A stretch of DNA of 43,547 nucleotides from an archaeon (lineage in GTDB: Archaea; Asgardarchaeota; Thorarchaeia; Thorarchaeales; Thorarchaeaceae), in the NCBI GenBank assembly GCA_024275415.1, contig JAJRZD010000120.1:1-43547 (forward strand). Direction: 5' to 3'. The first letter of the stretch is position 1. Each line of letters opens with the position of its first letter. Shown piece by piece: positions 21,196 to 29,309 of the stretch. A program made the position numbers and the translations under genes. The notes under the pieces were generated by a model. That model did no database searches. It was not told the DNA's origin and was given only the letters and a program-made list of their open reading frames with translations.

Positions 21196-23166
21196 ATGGC
21201 AAAGGTACTGGCGTGGCTACACCAGGCTGCTGCTGCAAGTGGCCCGTTCACAGACGAGGAACATGAGGATGCGACAAAAAATGCATTGAAACACCTTGCA
21301 GTGGTATACACAATGCTTGAGAAGCCCTTCTCAGCAGTGCCTGCAACTGTGGATGGCACTCAGAAATTGCGTCGTGTTGCACTGGGCTACAGAGCATATA
21401 GTCTGACCAAGTCGGTTTTGGATGATGATGCTCCCGAGCTTGTGGAGATACTGGGAAAGAACAAGAGTGCTGAAGCCGAGTTCTTCGACGAGTTCGTGAA
21501 CGAGTTGATCAGTCTGGAGAGCACTTTCAGGCAGGCATTCAACCCGTTCGACGAGCTAATCTGGCGGGACATCCTCAATGCATTCATCTTTGAGAAAGCA
21601 ACCGACCTATACAACGAGGCAATCCCATACTACAAGAAATCAGAGTCAGCCGACAAACAGAGGATCACCCAACTCAAGGCATGGAAGCACAACACTGCGG
21701 GTCTGAGCGAGGTGTACTTGGGACTGACCTACCAGGACATAGCGGATGCTCAGATGCGCGCAGGGAATCTTGAAGATGCGTCGAAACTCTATCTTTCGGC
21801 GTCTGAAGCATTCGGTCGGGCTGAGAAGCTCTTCGCGGCCATCATTGCACTCCAAGGAAATGCAGACCAATCCCGTATCGATAAGGAGCATAAGAAGGCC
21901 CAAGCGTTGTTCTGTAAAGCAGAAGCTGCCGTTCAGACATTTTCAGACCTGCTTCAGGTCAACAATACAAAGGAAGCATTCTCCGTGTTGAAGGAGATAT
22001 CCAGAGACCTGAAGAAAGCAGAAAAACTGTCCAAGACACGAGAACTAATCGCAGCAATACGAGAGAACCTGCGCATCTTTTCCTTTGTGGGAGAACTTCT
22101 AAAGAAAGAGCCTACTGACAGCCGCGGGATCACTGAACAGATCAAGTTCGCGCAGGATCTCAGGAAAGAAGGACTTATCCAAGATGTGAACAAATCACTG
22201 GACGAGGCTGCGAATCGCCTAGGGGATGATCCCTCGGACGCGCTTGAATCGATCCGCGAGGCGCTAACGAGCCTTGGCATCCTCCTCAGCCTAAGCACTG
22301 GAGACGAGGATGTCACCATACTCAGAAACAAGACCCTCGCCATTCTGAGTAATGTCAAATATGTCATTCAGTTCAGATTGAGTTCCCAGCTCCAGCCAGG
22401 AGTCAAATTCATCACTTCTCGCATCCTTGAGAATCTCCATGCAAAGGAAGCCGCAAGCTATTACCGCAAGGTGGGACGAAACGAGACAGCAGACGAGCTA
22501 GAAGACCTTGGGAGGCTTGCATTGTCCACGGCACTCGCAACGGAGGCACAAGTATTTGCAAGACACTCGGAGCAGTGGGCAATCCGGGCACAACTAGAAA
22601 GGGCCAACTCGTTCGCTCGTCTTCAAGATGAGATAATGCAATTCGATGATGATAATGAAAACATCGAGGATGCCCTGAAAGCCCATGACGCCACTATCGA
22701 CAAGATCTCGCGCGCCATCGCGGCGTTCCATGCTGCCGCTACAGAACTGGACGGTGTTGTCGGCGAACTCGTCAGGCGTAAGAACAATGTCGATGGACAG
22801 GTGCAGCAGCTCAATGGTGTCGTGATGAAGTTCAAGGGCGACCTCCTTCGATTGGAAGGAGCCAAGAACGATTTCCTCGGGGAGTACCTTTCAAAGAAAG
22901 GGAACAAGTCAAAAGCAGAACGATACTTTGACAGCGCTAAGGACTTGTTCAGAGAAGCCGCTGGAAACTACACCGTTGCAGCGCAGGTGTTCCAACAGGT
23001 CGGAGACATCCAAGCCGCACAGAACGTCGATATGAGAGCCAAGACCTCGGACCTCCTTGCCCGTAGCACATGGGACAATCGACAGCGTGTCAGCAGAGAT
23101 CAAGAACCTGCCTACAAGGGCGAGTCTGAGCTCATCGCTCTTTACCTCGGCGGTACAGGACAGTAA
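21196..23166 (+). CDS. Large alpha-helical (TPR-like/coiled-coil) protein, unknown function
   Basis: A 656-residue all-helical protein. Residues 120-240 look like degenerate TPR hairpins (IWRDILNAFIFEKATDLYNEAIPYYKK; AQMRAGNLEDASKLYLSASEAFGRAEKLF). Another TPR-like pair lies at about 570-630 (KSKAERYFDSAKDLFREAAGNYTVAAQVFQQVGDIQAAQNV). A coiled coil is likely at about 475-560. It has no membrane helix and no enzyme motif, and I cannot name the family; it is probably a scaffold. The first ATG in frame, 21196, has no Shine-Dalgarno. The preceding 14 codons are open back to an in-frame TAG that ends a 98-residue helical frame, so the true N terminus is unsettled. The V-ATPase subunit I gene converges 64 bp downstream. 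Confidence 0.78.
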   Translation: MAKVLAWLHQAAAASGPFTDEEHEDATKNALKHLAVVYTMLEKPFSAVPATVDGTQKLRRVALGYRAYSLTKSVLDDDAPELVEILGKNKSAEAEFFDEFVNELISLESTFRQAFNPFDELIWRDILNAFIFEKATDLYNEAIPYYKKSESADKQRITQLKAWKHNTAGLSEVYLGLTYQDIADAQMRAGNLEDASKLYLSASEAFGRAEKLFAAIIALQGNADQSRIDKEHKKAQALFCKAEAAVQTFSDLLQVNNTKEAFSVLKEISRDLKKAEKLSKTRELIAAIRENLRIFSFVGELLKKEPTDSRGITEQIKFAQDLRKEGLIQDVNKSLDEAANRLGDDPSDALESIREALTSLGILLSLSTGDEDVTILRNKTLAILSNVKYVIQFRLSSQLQPGVKFITSRILENLHAKEAASYYRKVGRNETADELEDLGRLALSTALATEAQVFARHSEQWAIRAQLERANSFARLQDEIMQFDDDNENIEDALKAHDATIDKISRAIAAFHAAATELDGVVGELVRRKNNVDGQVQQLNGVVMKFKGDLLRLEGAKNDFLGEYLSKKGNKSKAERYFDSAKDLFREAAGNYTVAAQVFQQVGDIQAAQNVDMRAKTSDLLARSTWDNRQRVSRDQEPAYKGESELIALYLGGTGQ

Positions 23167-23230
23167 CTAATCCCGTTCCTTCGCTCTTTGTAATTCCTAT
23201 CGTCAAAAGGACTGCACACAGGTGCTCGGG

Positions 23231-25417
23231 CTATTGAACAGCTACCTGCTCAATGCCCGTTGCACCCGAAACGGCTGCTACAGTGAAATGACGTGTTGTC
23301 TTGAATGGTGTAAACGCAATCCCGCCTGCATGGTAGAACTTGCTGAACCATTCTACAAAGTGTAGCCTAAGTGTATGCATGAAAGCTAACAGACCTTCGA
23401 GTATTCCGACGATGAAGGTGCCAACGATGGCGCCGATGAGGGACATACCGGGCTGGATGAGTTCGCCATGATAGGGGACAGCCTCTGGGATGAGTTCAAA
23501 GCCGCCGATGGAGATGGGTGGAAAATTGATGACAAGGAGTCCGGAGGTGAAGGAGAAGAAGACACCGCTGAGGATGACATGCACGGTATTGAGGGCGAAG
23601 ATACGTGCATAGCTCACGGTGTGGCTAATCATTCCCAAGGCAGACTCGATGAAGTGAACGGCGCCGTCCATGCCATGCTTAAATGAGAGCAAAGCCATGA
23701 GGATCAATGGGACGAAGAGGCAAAAGATGGTGAACTGCATCGGTGCGATTGGGAGTGTCGGATAGACGCCATTGTTACCGATACCACGCCCGATACCGAC
23801 AATGGGCAACCAGAGATTCACAAAGCCATCAGAGCTAAACCACCTGTCGATGCTGTTGTAGCTCACACCGAAGAGGAGGTTGACGAACCCAAGGTAGAGC
23901 CAGAGATAGAAGAAGCTGGTAAGGGCTCCGTCGAGTTTCCTGTGCTTTGCCTTGTTATAGATGTCAAGAAGGATGCCCAAGGTGATGTGGATGATGCCGA
24001 CCTCAATGGACAGTTTCAGCATGTGGGCAGCACGATAGACATTTTGGGTCCCGTCGGGGAAGTAGTGTACGAAGATTGGCCACTGCGCTTCGATGACTGT
24101 TTCAGAGCCGAAGAAACTGCCGAACAAGAACCCGCCGATAATAGCGAAGATACCCATCATCACCAGTCCGTAGCCACCGTTCTGAATGTAGCCGAGGATC
24201 TGGCCCCAGTCGTCACCGCGTCGGTTTGCGCGGATGGCGGCAAGCCCGATGAGCAGGATGAGTAGTCCCTGTCCGATGTCTGCGAATACGAGCCCGAAGA
24301 TGACAGGGAATGAAAGCCACATGATCTTAGTGGGGTCAAGGTCATCCTTTGAAGGGACACCGTATGCAGCCACGACATCCTCTGTGGGTTTCATCACACT
24401 GGGATTGTCAAGATAGGTAGGAGAGTCTGTTTCTGCGAAATCGGGACTGTCGAATGTGAGGTCGTAGGCTGTGCCCACATGTTCCTTCAGCAACGAGTCA
24501 AGCTTCTTTTGAGTGCCATCAGGTATCCATCCCCATGCCTTGACAGAGGATTCCGTGTACACGAAATAGCTCTTGATGTTAACTCGTGCCTTCTCGATTT
24601 CGAGTACTTCCCATGCTGCAAGTACTTTCGGCCCCCATTCCTTTGCGATGAGTTCTTTCCTGTTCTCCAATCGCTCAATCTGGGTTTCCAAGTCTGCAAT
24701 CTTAGACTCGGCTTCATGCGCGATGTCAGTAGGGCTGCCGGTGTAGTCAGTGGGGACTGTGAAGGTTTCGAAACCAATGGCTGTGAAGATACGCTCAGCA
24801 GCTTCCTTTCTCTCAATGGGGATGCTGACACTGGCGATCATCATATTCTTCCCTTTCGGCGCGGGGACAGCCCTGAACACGTAAGCCCCGTCGGTAATCT
24901 CATTGAGGCTCCATTCCAGTTTGCTGAGCCGACCAGCCTCGATCCTTCCCGCGGTAGTAAAGGTATACTCGGAAGAGCCTATCATCTCAAGGTTCAAACC
25001 AAGGGGTTCCAAAGAGAGGGCGACATCGCGAACGCCCTTCTGGCTCTCCAGTTCGAGCATAAGGGCTGCAAGCTCGCTGTCGGTTTCGAGTACCTCGGAT
25101 TCAACAGCTTGGACGACCTCCGAAACGTAGGAGAGGGATCCTGAGATCTCTCGGTCATCGATTGTGATCCTCTCACGTGAACTTCTTGAGGTATCAAGCC
25201 CTAATGACTCAATGATGGTAAGGATTCTGTCGCTCACTGCAAAAACAGATTCCTCATCTCGTGTGCGTTTCGTGTCGATGATTCCTGCCTGATGACGGAC
25301 ATCGATGGGCTCAAAGAGTCCGAACTCCTCCAGGGCAAGGATCATCTTTCTGTCCAAGTCCTTATGAGAGATGACTTTGGCGACAAGCATTTTCGAGGGG
25401 CTCATTCTTAGGTTCAT
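23231..25417 (-). CDS. atpI: A/V-type ATP synthase subunit I (a subunit)
   Basis: The 728-residue stator and ion-channel subunit of the archaeal A/V-type ATPase. The soluble N-terminal half (1-340) has the paired-helix dumbbell arrangement, with coiled coil near 215-245. The C-terminal half holds about seven to eight membrane helices. The essential channel arginine lies in SHTVSYARIFALNTVH (about residue 605). Length is near the top of the archaeal range (about 650-730). A reverse-strand TATA-like CTATAATAA at 25436-25444 is only about 20 bp from ATG 25417, so ATG 25405 or 25390 may be the real start. It is divergent from subunits H and E, unlike the usual single operon. Confidence 0.95.
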   Translation of the reverse strand: MNLRMSPSKMLVAKVISHKDLDRKMILALEEFGLFEPIDVRHQAGIIDTKRTRDEESVFAVSDRILTIIESLGLDTSRSSRERITIDDREISGSLSYVSEVVQAVESEVLETDSELAALMLELESQKGVRDVALSLEPLGLNLEMIGSSEYTFTTAGRIEAGRLSKLEWSLNEITDGAYVFRAVPAPKGKNMMIASVSIPIERKEAAERIFTAIGFETFTVPTDYTGSPTDIAHEAESKIADLETQIERLENRKELIAKEWGPKVLAAWEVLEIEKARVNIKSYFVYTESSVKAWGWIPDGTQKKLDSLLKEHVGTAYDLTFDSPDFAETDSPTYLDNPSVMKPTEDVVAAYGVPSKDDLDPTKIMWLSFPVIFGLVFADIGQGLLILLIGLAAIRANRRGDDWGQILGYIQNGGYGLVMMGIFAIIGGFLFGSFFGSETVIEAQWPIFVHYFPDGTQNVYRAAHMLKLSIEVGIIHITLGILLDIYNKAKHRKLDGALTSFFYLWLYLGFVNLLFGVSYNSIDRWFSSDGFVNLWLPIVGIGRGIGNNGVYPTLPIAPMQFTIFCLFVPLILMALLSFKHGMDGAVHFIESALGMISHTVSYARIFALNTVHVILSGVFFSFTSGLLVINFPPISIGGFELIPEAVPYHGELIQPGMSLIGAIVGTFIVGILEGLLAFMHTLRLHFVEWFSKFYHAGGIAFTPFKTTRHFTVAAVSGATGIEQVAVQ

Positions 25418-25552
25418 GGCCTATCACACCGCATTATTATAGCCGTAGTAGATATCAAGGCATCATGCTTGAAACTAGGCGTTGACACCGAAGAAAATCA
25501 CATTCCCTGATAAGCCTTATGACCCATATTGCCAAAAATGGCAAGCTTAATC

Positions 25553-25560
25553 TTTATCAA
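25553..25560 (+). promoter_or_regulatory. Probable TATA box for the atpH-atpE operon
   Basis: TTTATCAA, within AATCTTTATCAAGG, lies 45-52 bp before the ATG of atpH at 25605. It sits in the 187 bp divergent region shared with the subunit I gene. Confidence 0.4.
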
Positions 25561-25604
25561 GGATTGTGACACGGGGACAGTAGTTTACCTTCAGAGGGAT
25601 AATA

Positions 25605-25925
25605 ATGGAATCGCCCCAAGACGGAGTTGATCAGATTCATGCCGCAGAAACGGCTGCTCGCGAAAAGATTGAAGAAGCAGAGAGGAGAGCAAGAGAAATC
25701 CGCGAGGAAGCCGAACGCGAGTCACGGATGATTCTGGAGCAAGCAAAAGAGTCGGCAAAGAGAGAATCGACGAGAATCCTAGAGAACATCTCAGACGAGG
25801 CACGTAAGGTGGAAGGCGAAATCCAGAAGGACACCGAAGCCAAGATCCAACAGATTGTTGCAGCAGCTGAGAAGAAGAAGAAAGACGCTATCAAAAATGC
25901 GGTCAAAATTCTATTGGAGGACTAG
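25605..25925 (+). CDS. atpH: A/V-type ATP synthase subunit H (peripheral stalk)
   Basis: A 106-residue protein that is one continuous charged helix. Its regular A-R-E-E-A-E repeats and KESAKRESTRIL stretch form the right-handed coiled coil which pairs with subunit E in the peripheral stalk. Length matches archaeal subunit H (about 100-110). It is followed 3 bp later by subunit E, the partner it dimerises with, in one operon. Highly charged helices can mislead, but position directly before subunit E makes the call firm. Confidence 0.88.
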   Translation: MESPQDGVDQIHAAETAAREKIEEAERRAREIREEAERESRMILEQAKESAKRESTRILENISDEARKVEGEIQKDTEAKIQQIVAAAEKKKKDAIKNAVKILLED

Positions 25926-25928
25926 ACG

Positions 25929-26549
25929 ATGAGTGGTATCTCTACTATTATTGAGATAATCGAAACCAAGAGTGAAGACAAGGTCAAAGGCGTTATCCGA
26001 GAGGCCGAACTCCAGAAAGAGGAGGTCATTAAGAAAGCTAAGGAGAAAGCCGAGGAAATCCAAGCGGAACTCTTGAAGAAGGCAAAAGCGGAAAGCGATG
26101 CTGAGTTAGCCCGACAGGCAGCCAGCGCAAAGCTGAAGGCGAAATACAAGGTTCTTGAAGCAAAAGAAGCCATTATGAAAGAGGTTCTTGCCAGCGCAGA
26201 GGCTGATATCAAGATGCTTGTAAAGGGCGGTAAATACGAAGAAACCCTCACACGTCTTGCCGTAGCGGCAGGAAAAGCGTTGAACGAGGACAAGTTGGAG
26301 ATAGTCGTTCCTAAAGGTCAGGAGAAGGCGGTGAATGTCAGTGAGATATCCAAGATGCTATCAGACGAGCTTGGGAGAAAGATCACTGTCAAGATAGCAA
26401 AGGACACAATCAGATCTGTGGGTGGTTTGATCGTCAGGAACTCGGGCAACACCAAGTGGGTTGACAACACATTCGAAGCCAGAATTGAACGTCTAGAAAA
26501 GAAGATCCGTGATGCGACTGCCTCTTTTCTTTTTGAGAGTACGGAGTAA
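25929..26549 (+). CDS. atpE: A/V-type ATP synthase subunit E (peripheral stalk)
   Basis: A 206-residue subunit E. Residues 1-85 form the long charged stalk helix (EAELQKEEVIKKAKEKAEEIQAELLKK). The C-terminal half is the globular head that holds the catalytic headpiece: LVKGGKYEETLTRLAVAAGKAL, then LEIVVPKGQEKAV, VGGLIVRNSGNTKWVDNTFEARIERLEKKI. The GGLIVR...DNTFEARIE block is the family signature. It is cotranscribed with atpH and converges on atpK, with a hairpin in the 63 bp between them. Confidence 0.93.
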   Translation: MSGISTIIEIIETKSEDKVKGVIREAELQKEEVIKKAKEKAEEIQAELLKKAKAESDAELARQAASAKLKAKYKVLEAKEAIMKEVLASAEADIKMLVKGGKYEETLTRLAVAAGKALNEDKLEIVVPKGQEKAVNVSEISKMLSDELGRKITVKIAKDTIRSVGGLIVRNSGNTKWVDNTFEARIERLEKKIRDATASFLFESTE

Positions 26550-26564
26550 TAGAAAATCAGGTTG

Positions 26565-26602
26565 AAGCGAGAAGGATGGAGAAATCCATCCTCTACTTCG
26601 CT
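26565..26602. terminator. Hairpin between convergent atpE and atpK
   Basis: AGGATGGA (26573-26580) and TCCATCCT (26585-26592) form a perfect 8 bp stem closed by a GAAA loop. It is extended after a small internal bulge by AGCGA (26566-26570) with TCGCT (26598-26602). Its place between two convergent genes suggests a shared terminator or RNA-processing element. Confidence 0.55.
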
Positions 26603-26612
26603 ACTTGTTGTA

Positions 26613-27005
26613 CTAATGCATTAGTTGTGGAATATATCCAACAAGAAGGAAAGCGATAACGAAGCCATAAATTGCAATAGCTTCGATAAATACGACGTAC
26701 AGAATCGACTTTCCAAAGGTTTCGGGTTTCTCTGTGATAGCACCTAGTGCTGCAGCGGATGCGGTTCCCATGCCCAGGCCACCGCCAATACCGGCGAGTC
26801 CAATGGCAAGACCTGCACCAACTGCGAGACCCATTATTGCCCATCCAGTTGTGTCAGTGGTTGCATCTTGAAGTGCGGAGAAGCCTGATCCAGAAGTGAT
26901 GCCAGCCGCGGATGCGGGTAGAAGTATCAGGGACATTACTATTGAGAACAGGACCGCGCCCAAGATGAACAACATGAAGCTGCTTGTTCGTGTGTCTAAT
27001 TTCAT
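26613..27005 (-). CDS. atpK: A/V-type ATP synthase subunit K (c-ring proteolipid)
   Basis: A 130-residue rotor-ring proteolipid with one two-helix hairpin (about 55-90 and 98-125) and an extra N-terminal hydrophobic segment (10-34, ending ASAAG) that may be a signal peptide or third helix. The glycine-rich first helix (GLAVGAGLAIGLAGIGGGLGMGTASAAALGAI) and the ion-carrying carboxylate E108 in VVFIEAIAIYGFVIAFLL are clear. The usual archaeal loop and PET-type motif differ (IEAIAIYG), so Na+ or H+ use cannot be stated. An AAGGAGAT ribosome binding site (27013-27020) lies 7 bp before the ATG. It follows subunit C by 19 bp in one operon. Confidence 0.93.
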   Translation of the reverse strand: MKLDTRTSSFMLFILGAVLFSIVMSLILLPASAAGITSGSGFSALQDATTDTTGWAIMGLAVGAGLAIGLAGIGGGLGMGTASAAALGAITEKPETFGKSILYVVFIEAIAIYGFVIAFLLVGYIPQLMH

Positions 27006-27012
27006 CGGGTAT

Positions 27013-27020
27013 ATCTCCTT
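27013..27020 (-). promoter_or_regulatory. Strong Shine-Dalgarno for atpK
   Basis: On the minus strand AAGGAGAT ends 7 bp before the ATG at 27005. It confirms this start, which includes the extra N-terminal hydrophobic segment. It also fits the need for more c subunits than subunit C from the same transcript. Confidence 0.65.
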
Positions 27021-27024
27021 TCTA

Positions 27025-28089
27025 TCACCATAACGTGATCATTCGTCTAATATTCTCGGCAGACTCGCCACGTTCAATCCCCACGGCAATCGACCGAATG
27101 TTGCGGATTTCATAGAACTTCAGGTTAAAAAACCCAATGACCGAGCCCAGTTGGAAGGGGTAGGCTGTCATCTGTAGTTTAACGCGCTGAGCGATATAGT
27201 CCTCAATCGCTAACTCGACAGACACAAGACTTTTTGACTCCTCATAGAGTCGCGCAATCCTGCCAGCAAGCTCCCGGTAACGGGTTCCTTCCAGTGCTGA
27301 GAGTACCTCACGCCAATTGGGCTTGGTCTTAATGCTTTCCAAGAGGGCCTTTGACCGTCCCGTGAACTCCACGAGGGAAAGCTCTATCGCTCTTGATTCC
27401 AGCTGCAGTGCCAGTGCTCTGAGCATCGTTAAGACATTACGGAGGTCAACACGTGCCTCGACGATATCGAGTACACGTTTCTTATCGTCATTAGAAAAGC
27501 CGTCAAGTGCCTTCAACAGGCTGCGTAAGAACCAAGTTTCGGCGGCAACCTCAAGGGGTGCCGTCGAGTCGAATTCCTCATACACATGCATCTTGGTCAG
27601 GAGAGCGATCTTGAGATCCCAGTACGGGAGATTCTCGATTAGCGCTTGGACTGAACCAAGTTCTGCAAGACGTTCGAACTCCTCAGCCTGTTCCGCAGAA
27701 GTTGGTACCGCGAATCGAAGTATCTCACCTTTGTCAAGCCCTACATGAATACCGCGTATCATGGACTTGATGCTCTCTGTCAAGAACATCCTCATGTACG
27801 CCGTAGTAAAGTCACTAATCTTACCAGACAGCGATTTCGCAAGGCTGTAGCTCACATTCGCAAAATCCTCCGAGAGAACCAGTGCTAGTTCATCAGGGCC
27901 CGGCGTCCCGGAAGGATGCGCCTTACTAATGATAGGACCATAATACGTCCCTGCAAGCAACTTGATGAAATCATCATATGACTCTGATTGCAGCAGCGAT
28001 TCATACATGTCCAAGCTGAGAAAACGGGACAGCATCCCACGTATCCTCGCGTTCGCAAATCCATATTCGTTCGCTGCCTTCAAGCTCAT
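27025..28089 (-). CDS. atpC: A/V-type ATP synthase subunit C (d subunit)
   Basis: A 354-residue subunit C/d, the funnel-shaped socket that joins the rotor stalk to the c-ring. The N terminus (YGFANARIRGMLSRFLS, residues 9-25) is the family signature. It is followed by ESYDDFIKLLAGTYYG and repeated three-helix units such as VEARVDLRNVLTMLRALAL and FFNLKFYEIRNIRSIAVGIERG at the end. The NIRSIAVGIERG C-terminal block is diagnostic. Length is normal. It is the first gene of a C-K operon; in most archaea C sits between E and F. Confidence 0.93.
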   Translation of the reverse strand: MSLKAANEYGFANARIRGMLSRFLSLDMYESLLQSESYDDFIKLLAGTYYGPIISKAHPSGTPGPDELALVLSEDFANVSYSLAKSLSGKISDFTTAYMRMFLTESIKSMIRGIHVGLDKGEILRFAVPTSAEQAEEFERLAELGSVQALIENLPYWDLKIALLTKMHVYEEFDSTAPLEVAAETWFLRSLLKALDGFSNDDKKRVLDIVEARVDLRNVLTMLRALALQLESRAIELSLVEFTGRSKALLESIKTKPNWREVLSALEGTRYRELAGRIARLYEESKSLVSVELAIEDYIAQRVKLQMTAYPFQLGSVIGFFNLKFYEIRNIRSIAVGIERGESAENIRRMITLW

Positions 28090-28302
28090 GATATCTCACC
28101 CTCGGAGTAGGTCGATGGGGTTTGACGCTGTGATGTAGTGCACAGTTGGTCTGTGATATAAGGTTGACGTTAGAGAGGGGCATCATAATTGATAAACGTG
28201 GAACAAGTCATTTTTGGCTCTCGGAAAGTAAAACACATTCTGCCAAATTCTTGACGAAGATTCTTATGCGTGCTATACCTTAGTCAAGAGCGGTTGGGAA
28301 TC

Positions 28303-28890
28303 ATGTCTAATGATGAATTTGGTGAAGCAGAAACTCATGATATGTTTGACATCGGCAGTCTGTTCAGGACATCAGCGACCCTGACATTCGTGGTTCAAAT
28401 CATATCGGCAGTGGTGATGCTTGGAAGCCTTACAGGATATTACGTCGGGGATCTCATTCCTGGCTTGGATCCAGATTTTCAGGTGCTCCTTTTCCTAGTA
28501 GCTAGTGCTGCAGCTATCATGGTCTTCTTAGCAGCGTTGAGCGTGTTCCTAAGGTTCTCAAGGCGGATTGGGAACAAGGTCATTGGGCCTGGAATCGAGA
28601 AGGTCAGGCTCGACAGCCCAAAGGTGAAGCTTGTCGTCTACGCCTATGGCATCCTTGTCTTCATCATGGGAATCATTGGCGTTTACATCTGGTGGATCGT
28701 CCACATCCGAGTCCTGACTCCGTGGATAGCAGCTAACGGCGGTTCGATTCTCTTGGCCATCTTCTCATATGCCCTCGGAGCATTCTTCATTGCGCTCTTG
28801 ATCCAGATAATCATCGCAGGAGTAGGAAGATCCTCCACTAAGATCATTATTGAAGTGCTTGACGCTGATGATGCTGAGTTCTTGGAGTAA
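28303..28890 (+). CDS. Membrane protein with four predicted helices, unknown function
   Basis: A 195-residue protein starting at ATG 28303; a GTG 33 bp upstream (28270) is open in frame but lies next to the AT-rich TATA-like sequence. It has a short acidic N-terminal tail, then about four hydrophobic helices: ATLTFVVQIISAVVMLGSL, FQVLLFLVASAAAIMVFLAAL, LVVYAYGILVFIMGIIGVYIWWIV and ILLAIFSYALGAFFIALLIQIIIAG. A cytoplasmic acidic end (VLDADDAEFLE) follows. It is divergent from atpC and convergent with the AtpZ-like gene, the two ends abutting. No family match; proximity to the ATPase is the only clue. Confidence 0.72.
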   Translation: MSNDEFGEAETHDMFDIGSLFRTSATLTFVVQIISAVVMLGSLTGYYVGDLIPGLDPDFQVLLFLVASAAAIMVFLAALSVFLRFSRRIGNKVIGPGIEKVRLDSPKVKLVVYAYGILVFIMGIIGVYIWWIVHIRVLTPWIAANGGSILLAIFSYALGAFFIALLIQIIIAGVGRSSTKIIIEVLDADDAEFLE

Positions 28891-29220
28891 TTAGTCATGT
28901 TCCTCGGGGATGTCGAACTTGACATCCTCGAAGATCTCTTCTTTTGGAGGCATGTAGGTTCTCCGTATCTTCGCTTCAGCCTCCATCCGGTCGTAGTATT
29001 TGATGGTGGCATACACCCCGTAGGAACCAAGGAAGAAACCCAATATGGCGCCAAACAGGGCTCCTGTCACAGCTCCAGACGGACCAAATATGGACTGCCC
29101 TGCGACCTGTCCGACTAGAAGAAGGGCAATTACGGAACAGGGCAATTCGCTTCCCACAGCCAACCATTTACCCATGCTTCCTATCCGTTGTTCCTCGCTC
29201 GCTGAATCCATGACACCCAT
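28891..29220 (-). CDS. Small two-helix membrane protein, AtpZ-like
   Basis: A 109-residue protein with two hydrophobic helices. The first is GKWLAVGSELPCSVIALLLVGQVAG; a GPSG turn follows, and the second is AVTGALFGAILGFFLGSYGVYATIKY. A charged C-terminal tail of about 40 residues comes after. The layout and the conserved glycine pattern G..lG...G.y resemble AtpZ (putative F0F1-ATPase assembly/Mg2+ channel family, PF09527), which in bacteria is often encoded ahead of ATP synthase genes. Being next to A/V-ATPase genes fits. ATG 29220 or 29211 could be the start. Similarity is at the level of layout and size. Confidence 0.6.
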   Translation of the reverse strand: MGVMDSASEEQRIGSMGKWLAVGSELPCSVIALLLVGQVAGQSIFGPSGAVTGALFGAILGFFLGSYGVYATIKYYDRMEAEAKIRRTYMPPKEEIFEDVKFDIPEEHD

Positions 29221-29309
29221 ACACAGTACTATTCGTTATCAGTCTTATCTAGCACATAGTGCAATACTTTTCTGAGTGAACCATATAGGATTGACAGAGG
29301 AATCAATCG

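Noticed and set aside
20857..23166. TAG read as pyrrolysine throughout this genome
   Set aside because: Several well-supported genes in the window end in TAG with short, sensible 3' boundaries, so TAG is a normal stop; only local recoding or mutation remains possible.
24479..25144. 221-codon open frame antisense to ATPase subunit I
   Set aside because: The opposite strand encodes a certain subunit I; this frame has no independent support.
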